A DNA stretch of 64,000 bases from Littorina saxatilis (GCF_037325665.1 NC_090255.1:5786390-5850389); one strand, 5' to 3'. Positions 40,797 to 52,850 are shown, numbered from the stretch's first letter. Notes: generated from the letters alone by a model not told the origin. A program made the numbers and translations.

Positions 40797-41270
40797 CCTA
40801 AGGGACCACACACATTTTCTTGAGAAAATTCCCCAAGAAAAAAAACATAATAATACAGTACAATACAGTTGTTAAAACACATTTGTTTAAGGAACGACGT
40901 GAAGCTACCTTCATAAAAACATCTGAATTGAGTAAGTGTCCATGCCAATAGCAAAACTCTTCCCGTTTAAATTTATCCTTGTTTTATTTTACCGCTGCGT
41001 CTTGTATTTGTTTGAATTAGGCTTAAAAGACATTTCCATGGAGGGGAGGTCACTATAACCATGTTTCCGGGATCGACGCAGATTTCGCGACTTCATAGCA
41101 ATGCAAACTTGTGCCATAAATTGTTGTAAAGCCATTGGTTAAGACGGCAATGACTAAGCCTTTCACAAAACAGACACATATTTTCAAGGGACTGTAAATG
41201 GTTTCGACAGGTAGTTGGGAAAAGGAACAAAATCCGCAAAAAGCCTCACAGTTGTGGTGAACGTCGATTT
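40797..41270. repeat. segmental duplication, unit 3, right block
   Basis: Matches 4790-4850 and 5225-5700 (GGAACGACGTGAAGCTACCT, GAGGTCACTATAACCATGTT, CGCAAAAAGCCTCACAG). It shows the empty site for the SINE tail at 5317-5366. Confidence 0.85.
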
Positions 41271-41890
41271 CCCTGTTAGGCTAAGGGAGGCGACTCCATT
41301 AGGTTCCCTCTGTACCGGAAGTGTTGAGCCACGCAGTGGCGGGTGAGAGAGGGCAGATAATAATAATAATAATACGAATATTTATAACGCGCACATATCT
41401 CACCAACAGGCGACTCAAGGCGCACATACACTCATTCACACACACGGAGACTTAAAGTCACCAACACACACACCATCAACCATTAAAATATGTACAGATT
41501 CGACCTGAACACAGACGAGAGAACATCGCTACTACGACCGTCTTGAAGACGTTCCCAGCCTCAAACGGTGAGTCCGTTAGAGGCATTGAGCCTAGCTTCC
41601 CCCGGGGAGCTCAGCGTTATGTGAAGTTAATGTAGCAAGCGCAAGGCGGCTGGGTTTACCCCGGCCGCAGTGCGTGTTTAAATTTGTTATGTGTTTTGTG
41701 CGTACCGTCCTGTCAACCGTATTATCCATGTAAAGCTCGGCTTTCACCACACAGTCACAGGTGAAACTCGATCTGTTCGTGACTGGTATCTTCTCTTCCG
41801 AGTTTCAACTTCCATGCTGTGTGTATGTTGATTTGTTGTTGGTTTGTGTGTGTGTTTTGGTGGGAGGGGGGGGGGGGAGTAACATTTTTG
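41271..41890. other. non-coding stretch with an inverted LINE-type tail
   Basis: 41363-41410 (TAATAATAATACGAATATTT, ATAACGCGCACATATCTCAC) is the inverted form of a common (ATT)n-tailed LINE/SINE 3' end. The rest shows no gene. A short run of G lies near 41866. Confidence 0.5.
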
Positions 41891-41895
41891 GGTAA

Positions 41896-41945
41896 TCTTG
41901 AACTTTAGCGTAAAATTTAACACGCTAAAGTTCAAAATTACCATT
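41896..41945. repeat. short palindrome around TTTAACACGCTAAAGTTC
   Basis: TTGAACTTTAGCGT and ACGCTAAAGTTCAA are inverted around AAAATTTAAC. Unit 1 keeps only the right half (near 9470). Confidence 0.7.
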
Positions 41946-42067
41946 TTTGAGTTGAGTTACCCAGGTAATGTTAAATTCATTGTCTAACTGTATTAAACCG
42001 CATCTCTTGCTATTCAGTCAGTCGCTGGTTAGGGATCGCACTGTTATGGAAATACAAGTCTTTCTGA

Positions 42068-42456
42068 GTCTTCTTCTTTTTCTTCTTTTGCGTTTGTGGA
42101 CTGAAACTCCCATGTACACTCGTGTTTTTGCATGAGTGGATTTTTACGTGTATGACCGTTATTACCCTGCCACTTAGGCAGCCATACCTGCTTTCGGAGG
42201 AAAGCTGGGTATTTTTGTGTTTCTAACTTTCTATAACCCACCAAACTCCGACATGGATTACATGATCTTTCCTGTGCGCACTTGGTCTTGTGCTTGCTTG
42301 TACACACAAAAGGGGATAAGGCTGCAGGTCTGCACATAAGTTGAGCTGGGAGATCGGAAAAATCTCCACCCTTAACCCACCAGACGCGGCCGGGATTCGA
42401 ACCCATGACCTTCCACTTCGGAGGCCGGCGTCTTACCACTAGGCCATTGTGCCTGT
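42068..42456 (-). mobile_element. GAAGAA-tail tRNA SINE, full length, inverted
   Basis: On the minus strand the head is ACAGGCACAATGGCCTAGTG, then box B GGGTTCGAATCCCGGCCG. The tail (AAGAAGA)n is at the left. TTCTGAGTCT flanks both ends. Confidence 0.9.
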
Positions 42457-42689
42457 TTATTCTGAGTCTAAAACTGATCATCTCCATTAATCTTTTTCCA
42501 ATAAATCAAAAACCAAATTCTTAGAATTGAATTTTTTAAGGAAATCTTATTGAACGACTCATTGGACCTAAAAAAAAATATAGGTGGCTTGTGGAGAGTG
42601 CCAGTCTCCGAGCCAGGGGGGCTCCGTAATGGCTGCCAGCCACAGCTAAAAAAAATGTCACTCACCAGTAGCTTTCAGAATAAATATCC

Positions 42690-44150
42690 CTTTTTACATT
42701 TAGTCAAGTTTTGACTAAATGTTTTAACATAGAGGGGGGAATCGAGACGAGGCTCGTGGTGTGTGTGTAGAGCGATTCAGAGTAGACTAATGGACCGATC
42801 TTTATGACATTTTTCATGAGAGTTCCTGGGTATGATTCCCCCAGACGTTTTTTTCATTTTTTCGATAAATGTCTTTGATAACGTCATATCCGGCATTTTG
42901 TAAAAGTTGAGGCGGCACTGTCACACCCTCATTTTTCAATCAAATTGATTGAAATTTTGGCCAAGCAATCTTCGACGAAGGCCGGACTTTGGTATTGCAT
43001 TTCAGCTTGGAGGCTTAAAATTTAATTATGACTTTGGTCATCAAAAATCTGAAAATTGTAATTAAAATTTTTTTTATAAAACGATCCAAAATTACGTTTA
43101 TCCTATTCTTCATCATTTTCTGATTAAAAAAACCCATATAATTATCTTATATTCGGATTAAAAACAAGCTCTGAAAATTTAAAATATAAGAATTATGATT
43201 AAAATTAAATTTCCGAAATCGATTTAAAAACAATTTCATCTTATTCCTTGTCCGTTCCTGATTCCAAAAACATATAGATATGATATGTTTGGATTAAAAA
43301 CACGTTCAGAGAGTTAAAAAGAATAGAGATATAGAAAAGCGGGCTATCCTCCTCAGCGCAACCGCTACCGCGCTTTTCTGTATTGTTACTTTCATTGCCT
43401 TTGCCACGAGCGGTGGACAGACGATGCAACGAGTGTACGGTCTTGCGGAAAAAAATGCTTTGCGTTCAGTTTCATTCTGTGAGTTCGACTGAGCTTGACT
43501 AAATGTTGCTCCCATGGGGTCGCCTTCACGCGGCGGGAGCGTTTAAACAGAGCTACCCCACCCCTTTACTTCTCTTCTTTTGTCTTATTTCTGCCTTACC
43601 AGTCCTTTCACCTATATTTCCTTCCAAGAAAACTCTCCCTACTATTCCCTGCAGTTTTCTAATTCTTTTCTTGTTGTCTTATTTCTACCTGACTGGATCC
43701 ATCACCTTTATTTCACTTACCAAAAGTCTTCTTTTCCACATCCTTATTTCTCTGCACCCCGCATGTCGTAAGAGGCGACTAACGGATTCTGTTTCTCCTT
43801 TTACCCTTGTTAAGTGGTTCTTGTATAGAATATAGTCAATGTTTGTAAAGATTTTAGTCAAGCAGTATGTAAGAAATGTTTAGTCCTTTGTACTGGAAAC
43901 TTGCATTCTCCCAGTAAGGTCATATATTGTACTACGTTGCAAGCCCCTGGAGCAATTTTTTGATTAGTGCTTTTGTGAACAAGAAACACTTAACAAGTGG
44001 CTCTATCCCATCTCATCTCCCCCCTTTCCCCTATCCCATCTCCCCCCTTTCCCTCGTTGCGATATAACCTTCGTGGTTGAAAACGACGTTAAACACCAAA
44101 TAAATAAAGAAAGACTAAATGTTGTATTTTCGGCTTACGCGACTTGTTTT
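42690..44150 (+). mobile_element. ATTTAGTCAAG-family element, full length, split by a SINE
   Basis: CTTTTTACATTTAGTCAAGT starts it. The left part runs to 43508 and the last 26 bp resume at 44125, ending GGCTTACGCGACTTGTTTT. The SINE between has a 12-bp duplication of the host element. The CRE-like word reads GATAACGTCATATCC here. Confidence 0.9.
43509..44112 (+). mobile_element. GTTAAACACC-tail SINE with an extended hairpin-headed 5' end
   Basis: Bounded by GACTAAATGTTG at 43497-43508 and 44113-44124. The 5' head CTCCCATGGGGTCGCCTTCA then CGCGGCGGGAG forms a hairpin. A pyrimidine-rich stretch like that of the element at 4070-4547 follows, then the ATGTCGTAAGAGGCGACTAA module and usual tail. 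At 604 bp it may be the full-length form of the family, or a chimera with the 4070 type. Confidence 0.88.
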
Positions 44151-44295
44151 GCTTGCTCTGAGTTTGAGTGTAAAGTATGTATCAGAGTAGGGCATGGTGG
44201 ATAGCTCTTCGGACAGTGTATCGTGAAGTCGAGAGTGGTTTTTTTTTTTTTAATTTCTGAATTTTTTTACCTTTCTAACATTTTTACCTTCTTAA

Positions 44296-44452
44296 CTCAT
44301 TGTCTCCCAGGTACGGATATATCCGTATCCGCTCATATGGCTCTATCTGACCAGGTACGCATATATCCGCTCAGACTGTTAGCTTCTACTACAGCACAGC
44401 TGGTCTCGGCTTAGATAAGCTTGGTCAACATACGTAGGTGGGGTACAAAGTG
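44296..44452. mobile_element. piggyBac-type MITE (157 bp) with TTAA duplication
   Basis: TTAA at 44292-44295 and 44453-44456. Unit 1 has the empty site (CTTCTTAACTAACC near 10408). The ends (CTCATTGTCTCCCAGGTACG; GTGGGGTACAAAGTG) are only weakly inverted. Two GGTACG(G/C)ATATATCCG words are inside. Too short to code. Confidence 0.75.
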
Positions 44453-44680
44453 TTAACTAACCTTTATTTATTTTGCTCTCTTCTTTTTAATGCAAAGCGT
44501 GTATACCAACGCGTTTGGGTGGTTTCTACCAGAATGATCAAAGATTGCCACAACAAAGCTCACAAGTCACCGATTCCAAGACGGCCATCATTGAATGTGT
44601 CCCCAAACCAAGCAGCTTGAATCACAAGTCCCAATGCTAAAACTTTAAAAGCAGTATTAATCAACAAAATACATTACATA

Positions 44681-45012
44681 CAGGGTTTCATTTACTAGTG
44701 CGCCCCGCGCCATTGGCGCATTAAATCTGAAAATGTCCCATCACAATTTCCGTCAGTGCATCAAAGGGCGCATTGAGATTACGTACCACTGCGCCACCAA
44801 ATGTACACACACGCACACACACACACACACACACAGAGATAAGAGAGATAACACGATATAGCGGCTAATTCTCAGATGGAACCATATTGCACCATTCTGC
44901 ATCTTTGGTCAAAACGCGTACAGGCCTCTTTGTCGCATCTTGCCTTCGACTATGTCCCTTCGGTTGAGGGGGACAAATGTCCCATTGCCTTTTTCTCCCA
45001 GGTTAAACCCTG
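44681..45012. mobile_element. hAT-like MITE
   Basis: Ends CAGGGTTTCA...GGTTAAACCCTG carry the CAGGGTTT end common in hAT elements. ACATA is repeated at both flanks. It contains AC repeats at about 44813-44834 and GCGC-rich words. It sits within about ten bases of the place where unit 1 received the SINE at 10646. Confidence 0.65.
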
Positions 45013-45115
45013 ACATAAATCATTAACATGGAAACAAACAAAAATCAGTTGTGATAAAACATAGCTTGTGTGAATATGTCCACCAGGTATACAGACAACC
45101 AGCTAACATATCACG

Positions 45116-45212
45116 ATGAAGAGGAAGCGGCCGTCTACTGTGGTGGTGAAGGTGGAGTACGATGTTGAAGAGCCGCCTGCAGCCTCTGATGAGATGGACA
45201 CAATGCCAAGCA
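45116..45212 (+). CDS. zinc-finger gene C, exon 1
   Basis: 'MKRKRPSTVVVKVEYDVEEP' to 'DEMDTMPS' plus one base, with donor A|GTAAGTGTG at 45213. Identical to gene A exon 1 except Leu5 to Arg and two silent changes. It splices in phase to the acceptor before 50505 (intron 5.3 kb). The upstream CATGTCCACCAGGTA segment is also shared with unit 1, although the GTAAGG after CCACCAG there is not kept (GTATACAG), so I read this as 5' UTR rather than a donor. Confidence 0.75.
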
Positions 45213-45828
45213 GTAAGTGTGTGACCTGGGTGCGTATGCAAGACGGTATGAGTGCATGTCCTACGACAAGCGCCCCTAAGTTTGATAGCTAAGCTACATG
45301 TCACTTACACCGAGGATGAGAACAATAATTTCAAATCGAAAGAAGGCGCACAGCCTCGCTGTGGCATTGAAGGACGGAAGAATACGCTCTCTGAAAAAGT
45401 TAGCAGAAAAACAGTTTTAAGCGCATTGCCATTAGCCAATCAACTCTTTCACATCAGTCATGTGCATACATGTCAACCCTTTGCACTTAAGTCTTACGTT
45501 TTTTCCAGTTGTACGTCGTAAGACCACAATCTTACATTTTTTTCTCAAACTTGCAAAAATCTTACGTTTTCCCCTCTCAATATCGCATTATTTAATACAT
45601 GTTAACCTCTATCACACACTTACCATAGTACATGTAAGAGCCTCTTCACACCATAAGACAGGACCAAACACCACCAAAATAGCATTAAAGTTATGTTTCT
45701 GCGAGTCCGTTTGCATTCGTTTTCGGATCTGCATTCCACATGATTCTCAAATGGATCACTTTTAGGTTCAACTGTCTAATATAACAAGGGAGATAACTGA
45801 AATGCTGATGAGTCACAGGCGCTCAAAA

Positions 45829-46179
45829 ATGGCATCTACAGCAAGTTCAGGTCCGCCAAAGAAGAAACCCAAGGTATACCATGGGAGATATTTAGTGGAG
45901 TGGGAGGGGGAGACAATTCAAAGGATTCATCAAGGCTTCACCAGAAGGGAAGGGCACGGTTATGCCTATTGTATTCCGTGCGTAAAGTCTGTGAAAGTTA
46001 CTGCGTCTGGAAAATTTGATTTGGGGCGCCATTTCCAAACTGAAGGCCACAAGAAAGCCGTGAAGAAGAGCAAGCAGCATGTTCCTCTGAATGTACACTT
46101 TCGTTGTGCCGGTCCCCTCTACATCTTCTGTCACTTCAAAGTCGGAAATTTTGTTCTGGAAGTTTCTCGCCGATCATAA
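45829..46179 (+). pseudogene. BED-type zinc-finger N-terminus of a hAT-like transposase
   Basis: From 'MASTASSGPPKKKPKVYHGR' (nuclear-localisation-like PKKKPK) through 'YAYCIPCVKSVKVTASGKFD' and 'LGRHFQTEGHKKAVKK', a C-x2-C...H-x4-H finger. Homology then continues in a shifted frame ('SEILFWKFLADHNL'), so the gene is broken soon after the finger. The Met at 45829 rather than the upstream one at 45802 fits the family start. Confidence 0.6.
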
Positions 46180-46575
46180 TCTGCCAACAACAGTGGCGAA
46201 CCACTTCACTGACCTTTGCACAAAAAAAATGTTTCCAGACTCCAAAGCTGGCACCAGACACTCTCACTGCATTTTTGCAGATAAAACTGAACAGTGACAC
46301 CTGCTGCCATGACATAAGTCGCCCCTGCCATGATGACCAAGGCGAGGACTTGCACCATGGACTACAACAAAGCACACTCTTAAATGTCCACATTGACATT
46401 TCCATCATTTTTGTTTGTTTGTTTGGACACCACGTCTAGTTGACTACACAATAACGTCTAACCGACAGTGCACAGCCGTATCAAGACTTATACCACCATC
46501 AGCCATGTTGTTTACTATAGCCCAGCGAACTACAAAGAGCCAACTTGATGCTGTGTGTGCGACCACGCAATCATT

Positions 46576-47172
46576 TACCGTACTTTCCGGGTCATAAGGC
46601 GCGACTTTTTTCCTCGAGTTTGACCCCTGCGTCTTGTATAACGAAGCGCCTAATCCGTGTATGAAATACGAAAAAAATCAAAGAGACCGCCTGAGTACCA
46701 GTCAAACAACTTGTGATAATGCATGTTTCAGCTACTATAGGTACTACCCTGGCCAAGTTTTCTCTCAAGACATCAAAAAGACCGCCCCATAGGTTAAACT
46801 CGGTCACTGACCCCGGTGCAGGAAGTGTTTCCTCTCTCAGATCTATGACAGGGGAACCACCTCTCATAGTAAAAACTGGGTCATTGACCCCTGGGAAGAA
46901 GGTCAGTGTCTAAACAAGGCAACCCAGCTATCACAATGGACCTGCCTTTGATCTCGCCGCACACACAGAGCACACATATTTCCACTCTGTATTCTTCCTT
47001 TGATGTGCGGCTTATTTTCATTCTTCGACCGTTTGTTACCGGTATACTTTTTTAATTTTGGTGCGCCCTATCGGCCCCCTGCGTCCAATGGGTGACTGGA
47101 TTACAATTTTGTTTAAAAAGAAGGGGGTGCGCCTTATGCGCTGTAGCGCCTTATAACCCGGAAAATACGGTA
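46576..47172. mobile_element. TACCGTA-ended MITE nested in the hAT-like remnant
   Basis: Ends TACCGTACTTTCCGGGTCAT with AAGGCGC and the complement TACCGTATTTTCCGGGTTAT with AAGGCGC. This 'TACCGTATTTTCCGG' end is widespread in animal MITEs. Inside, a GGTCA(T/C)TGACCC(C)-type inverted word pair occurs near 46803 and 46871. Non-coding. Confidence 0.85.
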
Positions 47173-47607
47173 CATGGAACACTCGAACTACGATTTCTTA
47201 TGGTTTTTAGTCCTGTTTTATGGTGTGATGATGCTTTTACTATGGCAAGTGTGTCATATAGGTTGACATGTATGCATGTGACTCCAGTACTTACCGACAA
47301 TATTATTGTTATGATTATCTTTTGGTTTCTTCAGTGCAATTGCTTTTAAATTATGAAAAAAAAAAAAAATAAATAAAACGGATATATGTCAGCTTAAATG
47401 GAAAGTAGAAAAACAACAGTCATACATGTCAAGTCCACATGTACAAACATGAGTTTACATGGGAGTGACAGCCCATAACTCAGAATCTGAAGCAGAAAAA
47501 GATGACAAGGTGAATAACTGTTAAAATATATACTAATATACTACCCATCAACAACAAAATTGGAAAAGTTGTAACGTAAATTTTACATGTTATTGGAAAG
47601 AACAATC

Positions 47608-47925
47608 TTCTTCTTTATCTTCAGCGTTCATGGTCTGAAACTCCCATGTACACCTGTGTTTTTGCATGAGTGGAGTTTTACGTGTATGACTGTTATTACC
47701 CCGCCAATTAGGCAGCCAAATGCCGCTTTCAGAGAAAATATGCTGAGTATTTTCGTGTTTCTATAACCCACTGAACTCTGACATGGATTAGAGAATTTGT
47801 GCCGTGCCCACTTTGTCTAGTGCTTGCGTGTACACACAAAGGGGGTAAGGCACTAGCAGGTCTGCACATTAGTTAACCTGGGAGACCAGAAAAATCTCCA
47901 CCCTTAACCCACCAGACGCGGGCGA
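47608..47925 (-). mobile_element. GAAGAA-tail SINE, inverted, head missing
   Basis: Minus-strand body from CGCGTCTGGTGGGTTAAGGG to the AAGATGAAGAAGAAGAT tail. The tRNA head beyond 47925 is absent. Confidence 0.85.
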
Positions 47926-48049
47926 ATTTGAATTGATAACGGGGAAGTGGGCTACCAAAAACAATACAACCTTGGCTTTTTTTAAATGCTGATCGACTGA
48001 GATTTCAACCATTTCATACTGTGTGTTCCTGTGCCTCAGTAGATTCAGG

Positions 48050-49294
<1,245 letters not shown>

Positions 49295-49360
<66 letters not shown>
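49295..49360. repeat. (TC)n microsatellite
   Basis: Follows the LINE's TGTCAT tail directly, so it may have grown from it. Confidence 0.95.
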
Positions 49361-49363
<3 letters not shown>

Positions 49364-49371
49364 ATTTTGCA

Positions 49372-49930
49372 CCCACTGACATTTTTTTCCCCGGGGCAGC
49401 ATGCCCCTGGACCCCCCCCTAGTAGTCTGAAAGTGATATAAAATTCTATATATATATATATATATATTTCATGACAATACCAGCTTGTTGTAATCCCTTT
49501 TTAATGCCTGAAAAAGAAGTAGATTTGCTTTCAAATGAGCACCAGATTGCTTCATTTTGTATGTATTTTGGGGCCATGTTTGAATCCAATTTTAAGGCTC
49601 AGATAGCCCCAGATTGCACCAAATTGCACCCTTGAAAAAAAAAATTTCCGGGGGAGCATGCCCCCGGACCCCCCTAGAAGTCTTGGCGCTTTGCGCCTGC
49701 GAAACTTGGCGCTACGCGCCTTCGAATTTTTTTTTTCAGTTTTTTTTTTTCCTTCAGTTTTCATCCCTGAAATTGCGTGCATACAAATGTATTTCCGCGA
49801 CAGGGCAACTATCACATCAAATGTGCTGCATCTTACCATTGCTAAAGCATACAAATGTTCGAACCGCTACAGTTTCTTTGAAGAGGGGTCCAATCTGGGT
49901 TTTTTTTATGTCACCATCAGTCATTTGATC
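49372..49930. other. unclassified transposon-like stretch with a repeated GCATGCCCC word
   Basis: TTTTTCCCCGGGGCAGCATGCCCCTGGACCC near 49385 recurs as AATTTCCGGGGGAGCATGCC (CCCGGACCC) near 49643. CGCGACAGGGCAACTATCAC at about 49797 is identical to the start of the LINE piece at 48587. No gene is apparent. Such G/C palindromic words are typical of some hAT-like internal sequences. Confidence 0.4.
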
Positions 49931-50504
49931 TAGGGCGCTTGTTATAACGTTGTGCTAGAATTGTATTTTAGATTCAGAGGTGCACAATAACATGCTTTTG
50001 CAGATATAGGGTAGGATTGAAAGCGCAAACAACTAAATTGATCATGTTTGAAAAAATGGGTCACACGAGGCCCTGATGGCTCGGGGGTTGAATAAACCAC
50101 GAGAACTGGTATGTGGTTTACGAGTAATAGCAATTCAAGTGATCTGTAAGTGTCATTTAATGTTGTTGAATGCTATTGTGAGTGTGTCCCAAAAGGTTAG
50201 TAGAGCTGTTTTAGTGAAAGATGTCGTCGTTCTGTAAACCTCTTTTGAGGCGAAGTGGGGCTTTAATGTTTATCAGTGGCAAGTATGTAATGTAGTGTTT
50301 TGGGTAATCTGTGATTCTTAGTGCAGTTCACTTGGTAGACTTGATTAAGTTTAACTCATATATATTTTTGACCTAAAGTTTTGCCTTTGAAACTGTGCAC
50401 ACTTCTACCCAACATGACTACAGTATGATTGAGCCTGGTCAAATTTCTGGCAATGAAGGGGAGAATTAAAAACATTTGTGCATTTCTTGTTTTAGCACCA
50501 ACAG

Positions 50505-50962
50505 CTGAAGTCAAGACAGAGCCATTCCCAGCTGTGACCGAGACAAGCAGTTCAGCAGTTGAAGTCAAGACAGAGCCATTCCCAGCTGTGACCGAGACAG
50601 GCAGTTCAGCAGCTGTGACAGAGAAGAGCATGGTAATGCATACAATCGAAAAGCCACATGCCTGCCCTCATTGTACAGCAAGTTTTGCTAAGAAATCAGC
50701 TTTGAAGACCCACATGGTAACACATACAGGAGAAAAGCCACATGCCTGCCCTCATTGTACAGCAAGTTTTGCTAAGAAATCAGCTTTGAAGACCCACATG
50801 GTAACACATACAGGAGAAAAGCCACATGCCTGCCCTCATTGTACAGCAAGTTTTGCAAAGAAATCAGCTTTGAAGACCCACATGGTAACACATACAGGAG
50901 AAAAGCCACATGCCTGCCCTCATTGTACAGCAAGTTTTGCACAAAAAAGTGATATTTCATGA
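50505..50962 (+). CDS. zinc-finger gene C, last exon (short array plus near-identical fingers)
   Basis: Acceptor CACCAAC|AG ends at 50504. Phase 1, stop at 50960-50962. With exon 1 the product would be about 184 residues. The exon has two to three copies of the 18-residue motif ('AEVKTEPFPAVTETSSSAVE'; SUMO-type VKTE), then 'IEKPHACPHCTASF...' fingers. Three C2H2 fingers have the same sequence (ACPHCTASFAKKSALKTH; contacts K-S-A-T), joined by perfect TGEKPH linkers, and a fourth is cut after 'CTASFAQKSDIS'. The fingers form an 84-bp tandem repeat with almost no silent change, so the array is very young or homogenised. Homology continues past the stop. A truncated but possibly still expressed DNA-binding paralogue. 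Confidence 0.7.
50640..50915 (+). repeat. 84-bp tandem repeat of one zinc finger, gene C
   Basis: About 3.3 units. The three complete units differ at one or two bases (for example TTTTGCTAAG versus TTTTGCAAAG). Confidence 0.95.
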
Positions 50963-51062
50963 AATCTCAGGGAGTTTAAACAGGCGCATGGTGACATATA
51001 CCAGAGAATAGCCACATGCTTGCCCTCATTGTACAGCAACATTAAATCAGAAAGTAATTTTG
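50963..51062 (+). pseudogene. decayed continuation of gene C finger array
   Basis: After the stop a shifted frame reads 'SLNRRMVTYTRE', a stop, then 'PHACPHCTATLNQKVILKTR', a finger relic. It shows gene C once had at least one or two more fingers. Confidence 0.75.
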
Positions 51063-51216
51063 AAAACCCGCTCAGCTACTAGTGATCTCAGCTAATTGTG
51101 ATCTGAGGTACTAGAGTAGACTCCCCTCCCCCTTTTCAGGCCCCCATTTTAAGACCTTGCATTTAAGATTTTCTGTTCATAACATCTGCACATTTACCTT
51201 CATTTTAAGACTCCCT

Positions 51217-51640
51217 CCTTTTTACATTTAGTCAAGTTTTGACTAAATGTTTTAACATTGACCGGGAATCGAAATGAGGGTCTGGTGTATGTGCGTCTGT
51301 GCGTTCTTTCTTTATTTGGTGTTTAACGTCGTTTTCAACCACAAAGGTTATATCGCGACGAGCGTCTGTGCGTGTGTGTGTGTGTTTGTAGAGCGATTCA
51401 GAGAGAACTACTGAACCGATTTTCATAAAACTTCACATGAGAGTTCCTATGTATGATATTCCCAGACGTTTTAAAAAAATGTTTTTTTTAATAAATGTCT
51501 TTGATGACGTCATATCCGGCTTATTGTGAAAGTTGAGGCGGCACTGTCACGCTCTCAATTTCCAACAAATTTTGTTGAGATTTTAGTCAAGTAATCTTCA
51601 ACGAAGGCCTGACTTTGGTATTGCATTTCATAATGGTATT
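51217..51640 (+). mobile_element. ATTTAGTCAAG-family element, left half, with a nested SINE tail
   Basis: CTTTTTACATTTAGTCAAG through GATGACGTCATATCCGGC to GACTTTGGTATTGCATTTCA. It is cut where the piggyBac-type gene region begins at about 51631. An inverted SINE tail (51305-51361) with GCGTCTGTGCGT duplicated at 51293-51304 and 51362-51373 interrupts it. Confidence 0.88.
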
Positions 51641-51644
51641 CCAG

Positions 51645-52436
51645 ATGGCGGACAAGAGTGGGACTTCCACTCGTAGGCCTGTCTTCAAGCGATACAGTGC
51701 GCTAGAAGCTCTGCAAGAAGTGTTGAACGACAATGATAGTGGCGATGACGACTTCGGAGGACTAGATGAAAGCGATTCCGATGACGATGAAACGGACAGC
51801 AACCAACACCACCCTCTTTTGTCGGAGGTTGAGGGTGATGAAGACGAAGATGACCCGAACTTTGAAATGGAAACAGAGAGTGACTCTGAGTCTGATGCTG
51901 CCGAACTTTCCGACCATGCTAATCCAAGCACAAGTCCTGCATCCCCTCCTGTCGTGCGTGGTCGTGGTAGGGGTAGAGGCTCAGGACAACGGCAAAGCTC
52001 GAGTTCGAGGGGGCGTGGCGGAGGAATGGGGCGTGGTGCTCGGCAATTGGACCTGATCAGTGAATGGAAAGTTGCCGATGCACGACCACCAAATGCAGAC
52101 ATTACTTTTACTGCCAACCCTGGGATAAAGTGTAATGTTGACAACTTTGGACCGGCAGATTACATGGAGCTTTTTTTTGATGATGATCTTATGAATCATC
52201 TTGTCATTCAGACAAACCTGTACGCACATCAATTCCTGGAGGCCCATTTAAACTTGCCTGAGTTTTCGAGAGCCAACAAATGGGAGCCTGTCGACGCTGC
52301 TGAGATGAAAAAGTTCCTGGCACTTATGCTGCTGATGGGAATTGTAAAGCTGCCTGCTATCGAACTGTACTGGTCCCAGAAGGTGCTGTACCGCATACCA
52401 GTCTTCAGTTCAGTCATGACAAGAAACCGGTTTCAG
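51645..52436 (+). CDS. piggyBac-type transposase (PGBD4-like), exon 1
   Basis: 264 codons in phase 0 from 'MADKSGTSTRRPVFKRYSAL', the first Met that follows GATGGCGG. An earlier in-frame Met at 51615 lies in repeat DNA. Residues about 20-100 are Asp/Glu/Ser-rich as in piggyBac N-termini, followed by an Arg/Gly-rich stretch ('RGRGRGRGSGQRQSSSSRGR', basic, possibly nucleic-acid binding or nuclear localisation). The DDE_Tnp_1_7 domain then begins: 'YMELFFDDDLMNHLVIQTNL', 'YAHQFLEAHL', 'EMKKFLALMLLMGIVKLPAI', 'YWSQ' and 'VMTRNRFQ'. It ends at CAG|GTCAG (GT at 52437). Spliced in phase to 54058, the protein is about 661 residues, near the upper end for PGBD4-like proteins. Confidence 0.85.
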
Positions 52437-52466
52437 GTCAGTTGTCTTACTTACTCTCTCCCTCCA

Positions 52467-52671
<205 letters not shown>

Positions 52672-52702
52672 TACAAGCATAGATGGTGATGGTGATATAT
52701 GT

Positions 52703-52850
52703 AGAGGTTACATGCCGAGTCTCAGTGATTATTAAAAATAATGGTCGAAGTTAGCGGATCATGAAAAATGCGAGCTTTAGCGAGCTTTTTCATGACCGCG
52801 AACTGAGACCATTATTTTTTATAATCACCGAGACGAGGTGTGTAACCTCT
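52703..52850. mobile_element. palindromic MITE (148 bp)
   Basis: AGAGGTTACATGCCGAGTCT and its complement near AGACGAGGTGTGTAACCTCT bound a nearly perfect hairpin. The inner arms are TAATGGTCGAAGTTAGCGGA and the complement of TCGCGGTCATGAAAAAGCTC around a small CTTTAG loop. Confidence 0.88.

Larger units (their letters stand above)
45465..47274 (+). mobile_element. hAT-like DNA transposon remnant with TIRs
   Basis: Inverted ends CATACATGTCAACC (45465-45478) and GGTTGACATGTATG (47261-47274), with CATGTG directly outside both. The length is 1.8 kb. It contains a BED-finger frame (45829-46179), a following hAT-like piece in another frame ('LADHNLPTTVANHFTDL', 'KMFPDSKAGTRH'; about 46110-46297) and a nested MITE. 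No catalytic core remains. It lies in the intron of gene C. Confidence 0.7.
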
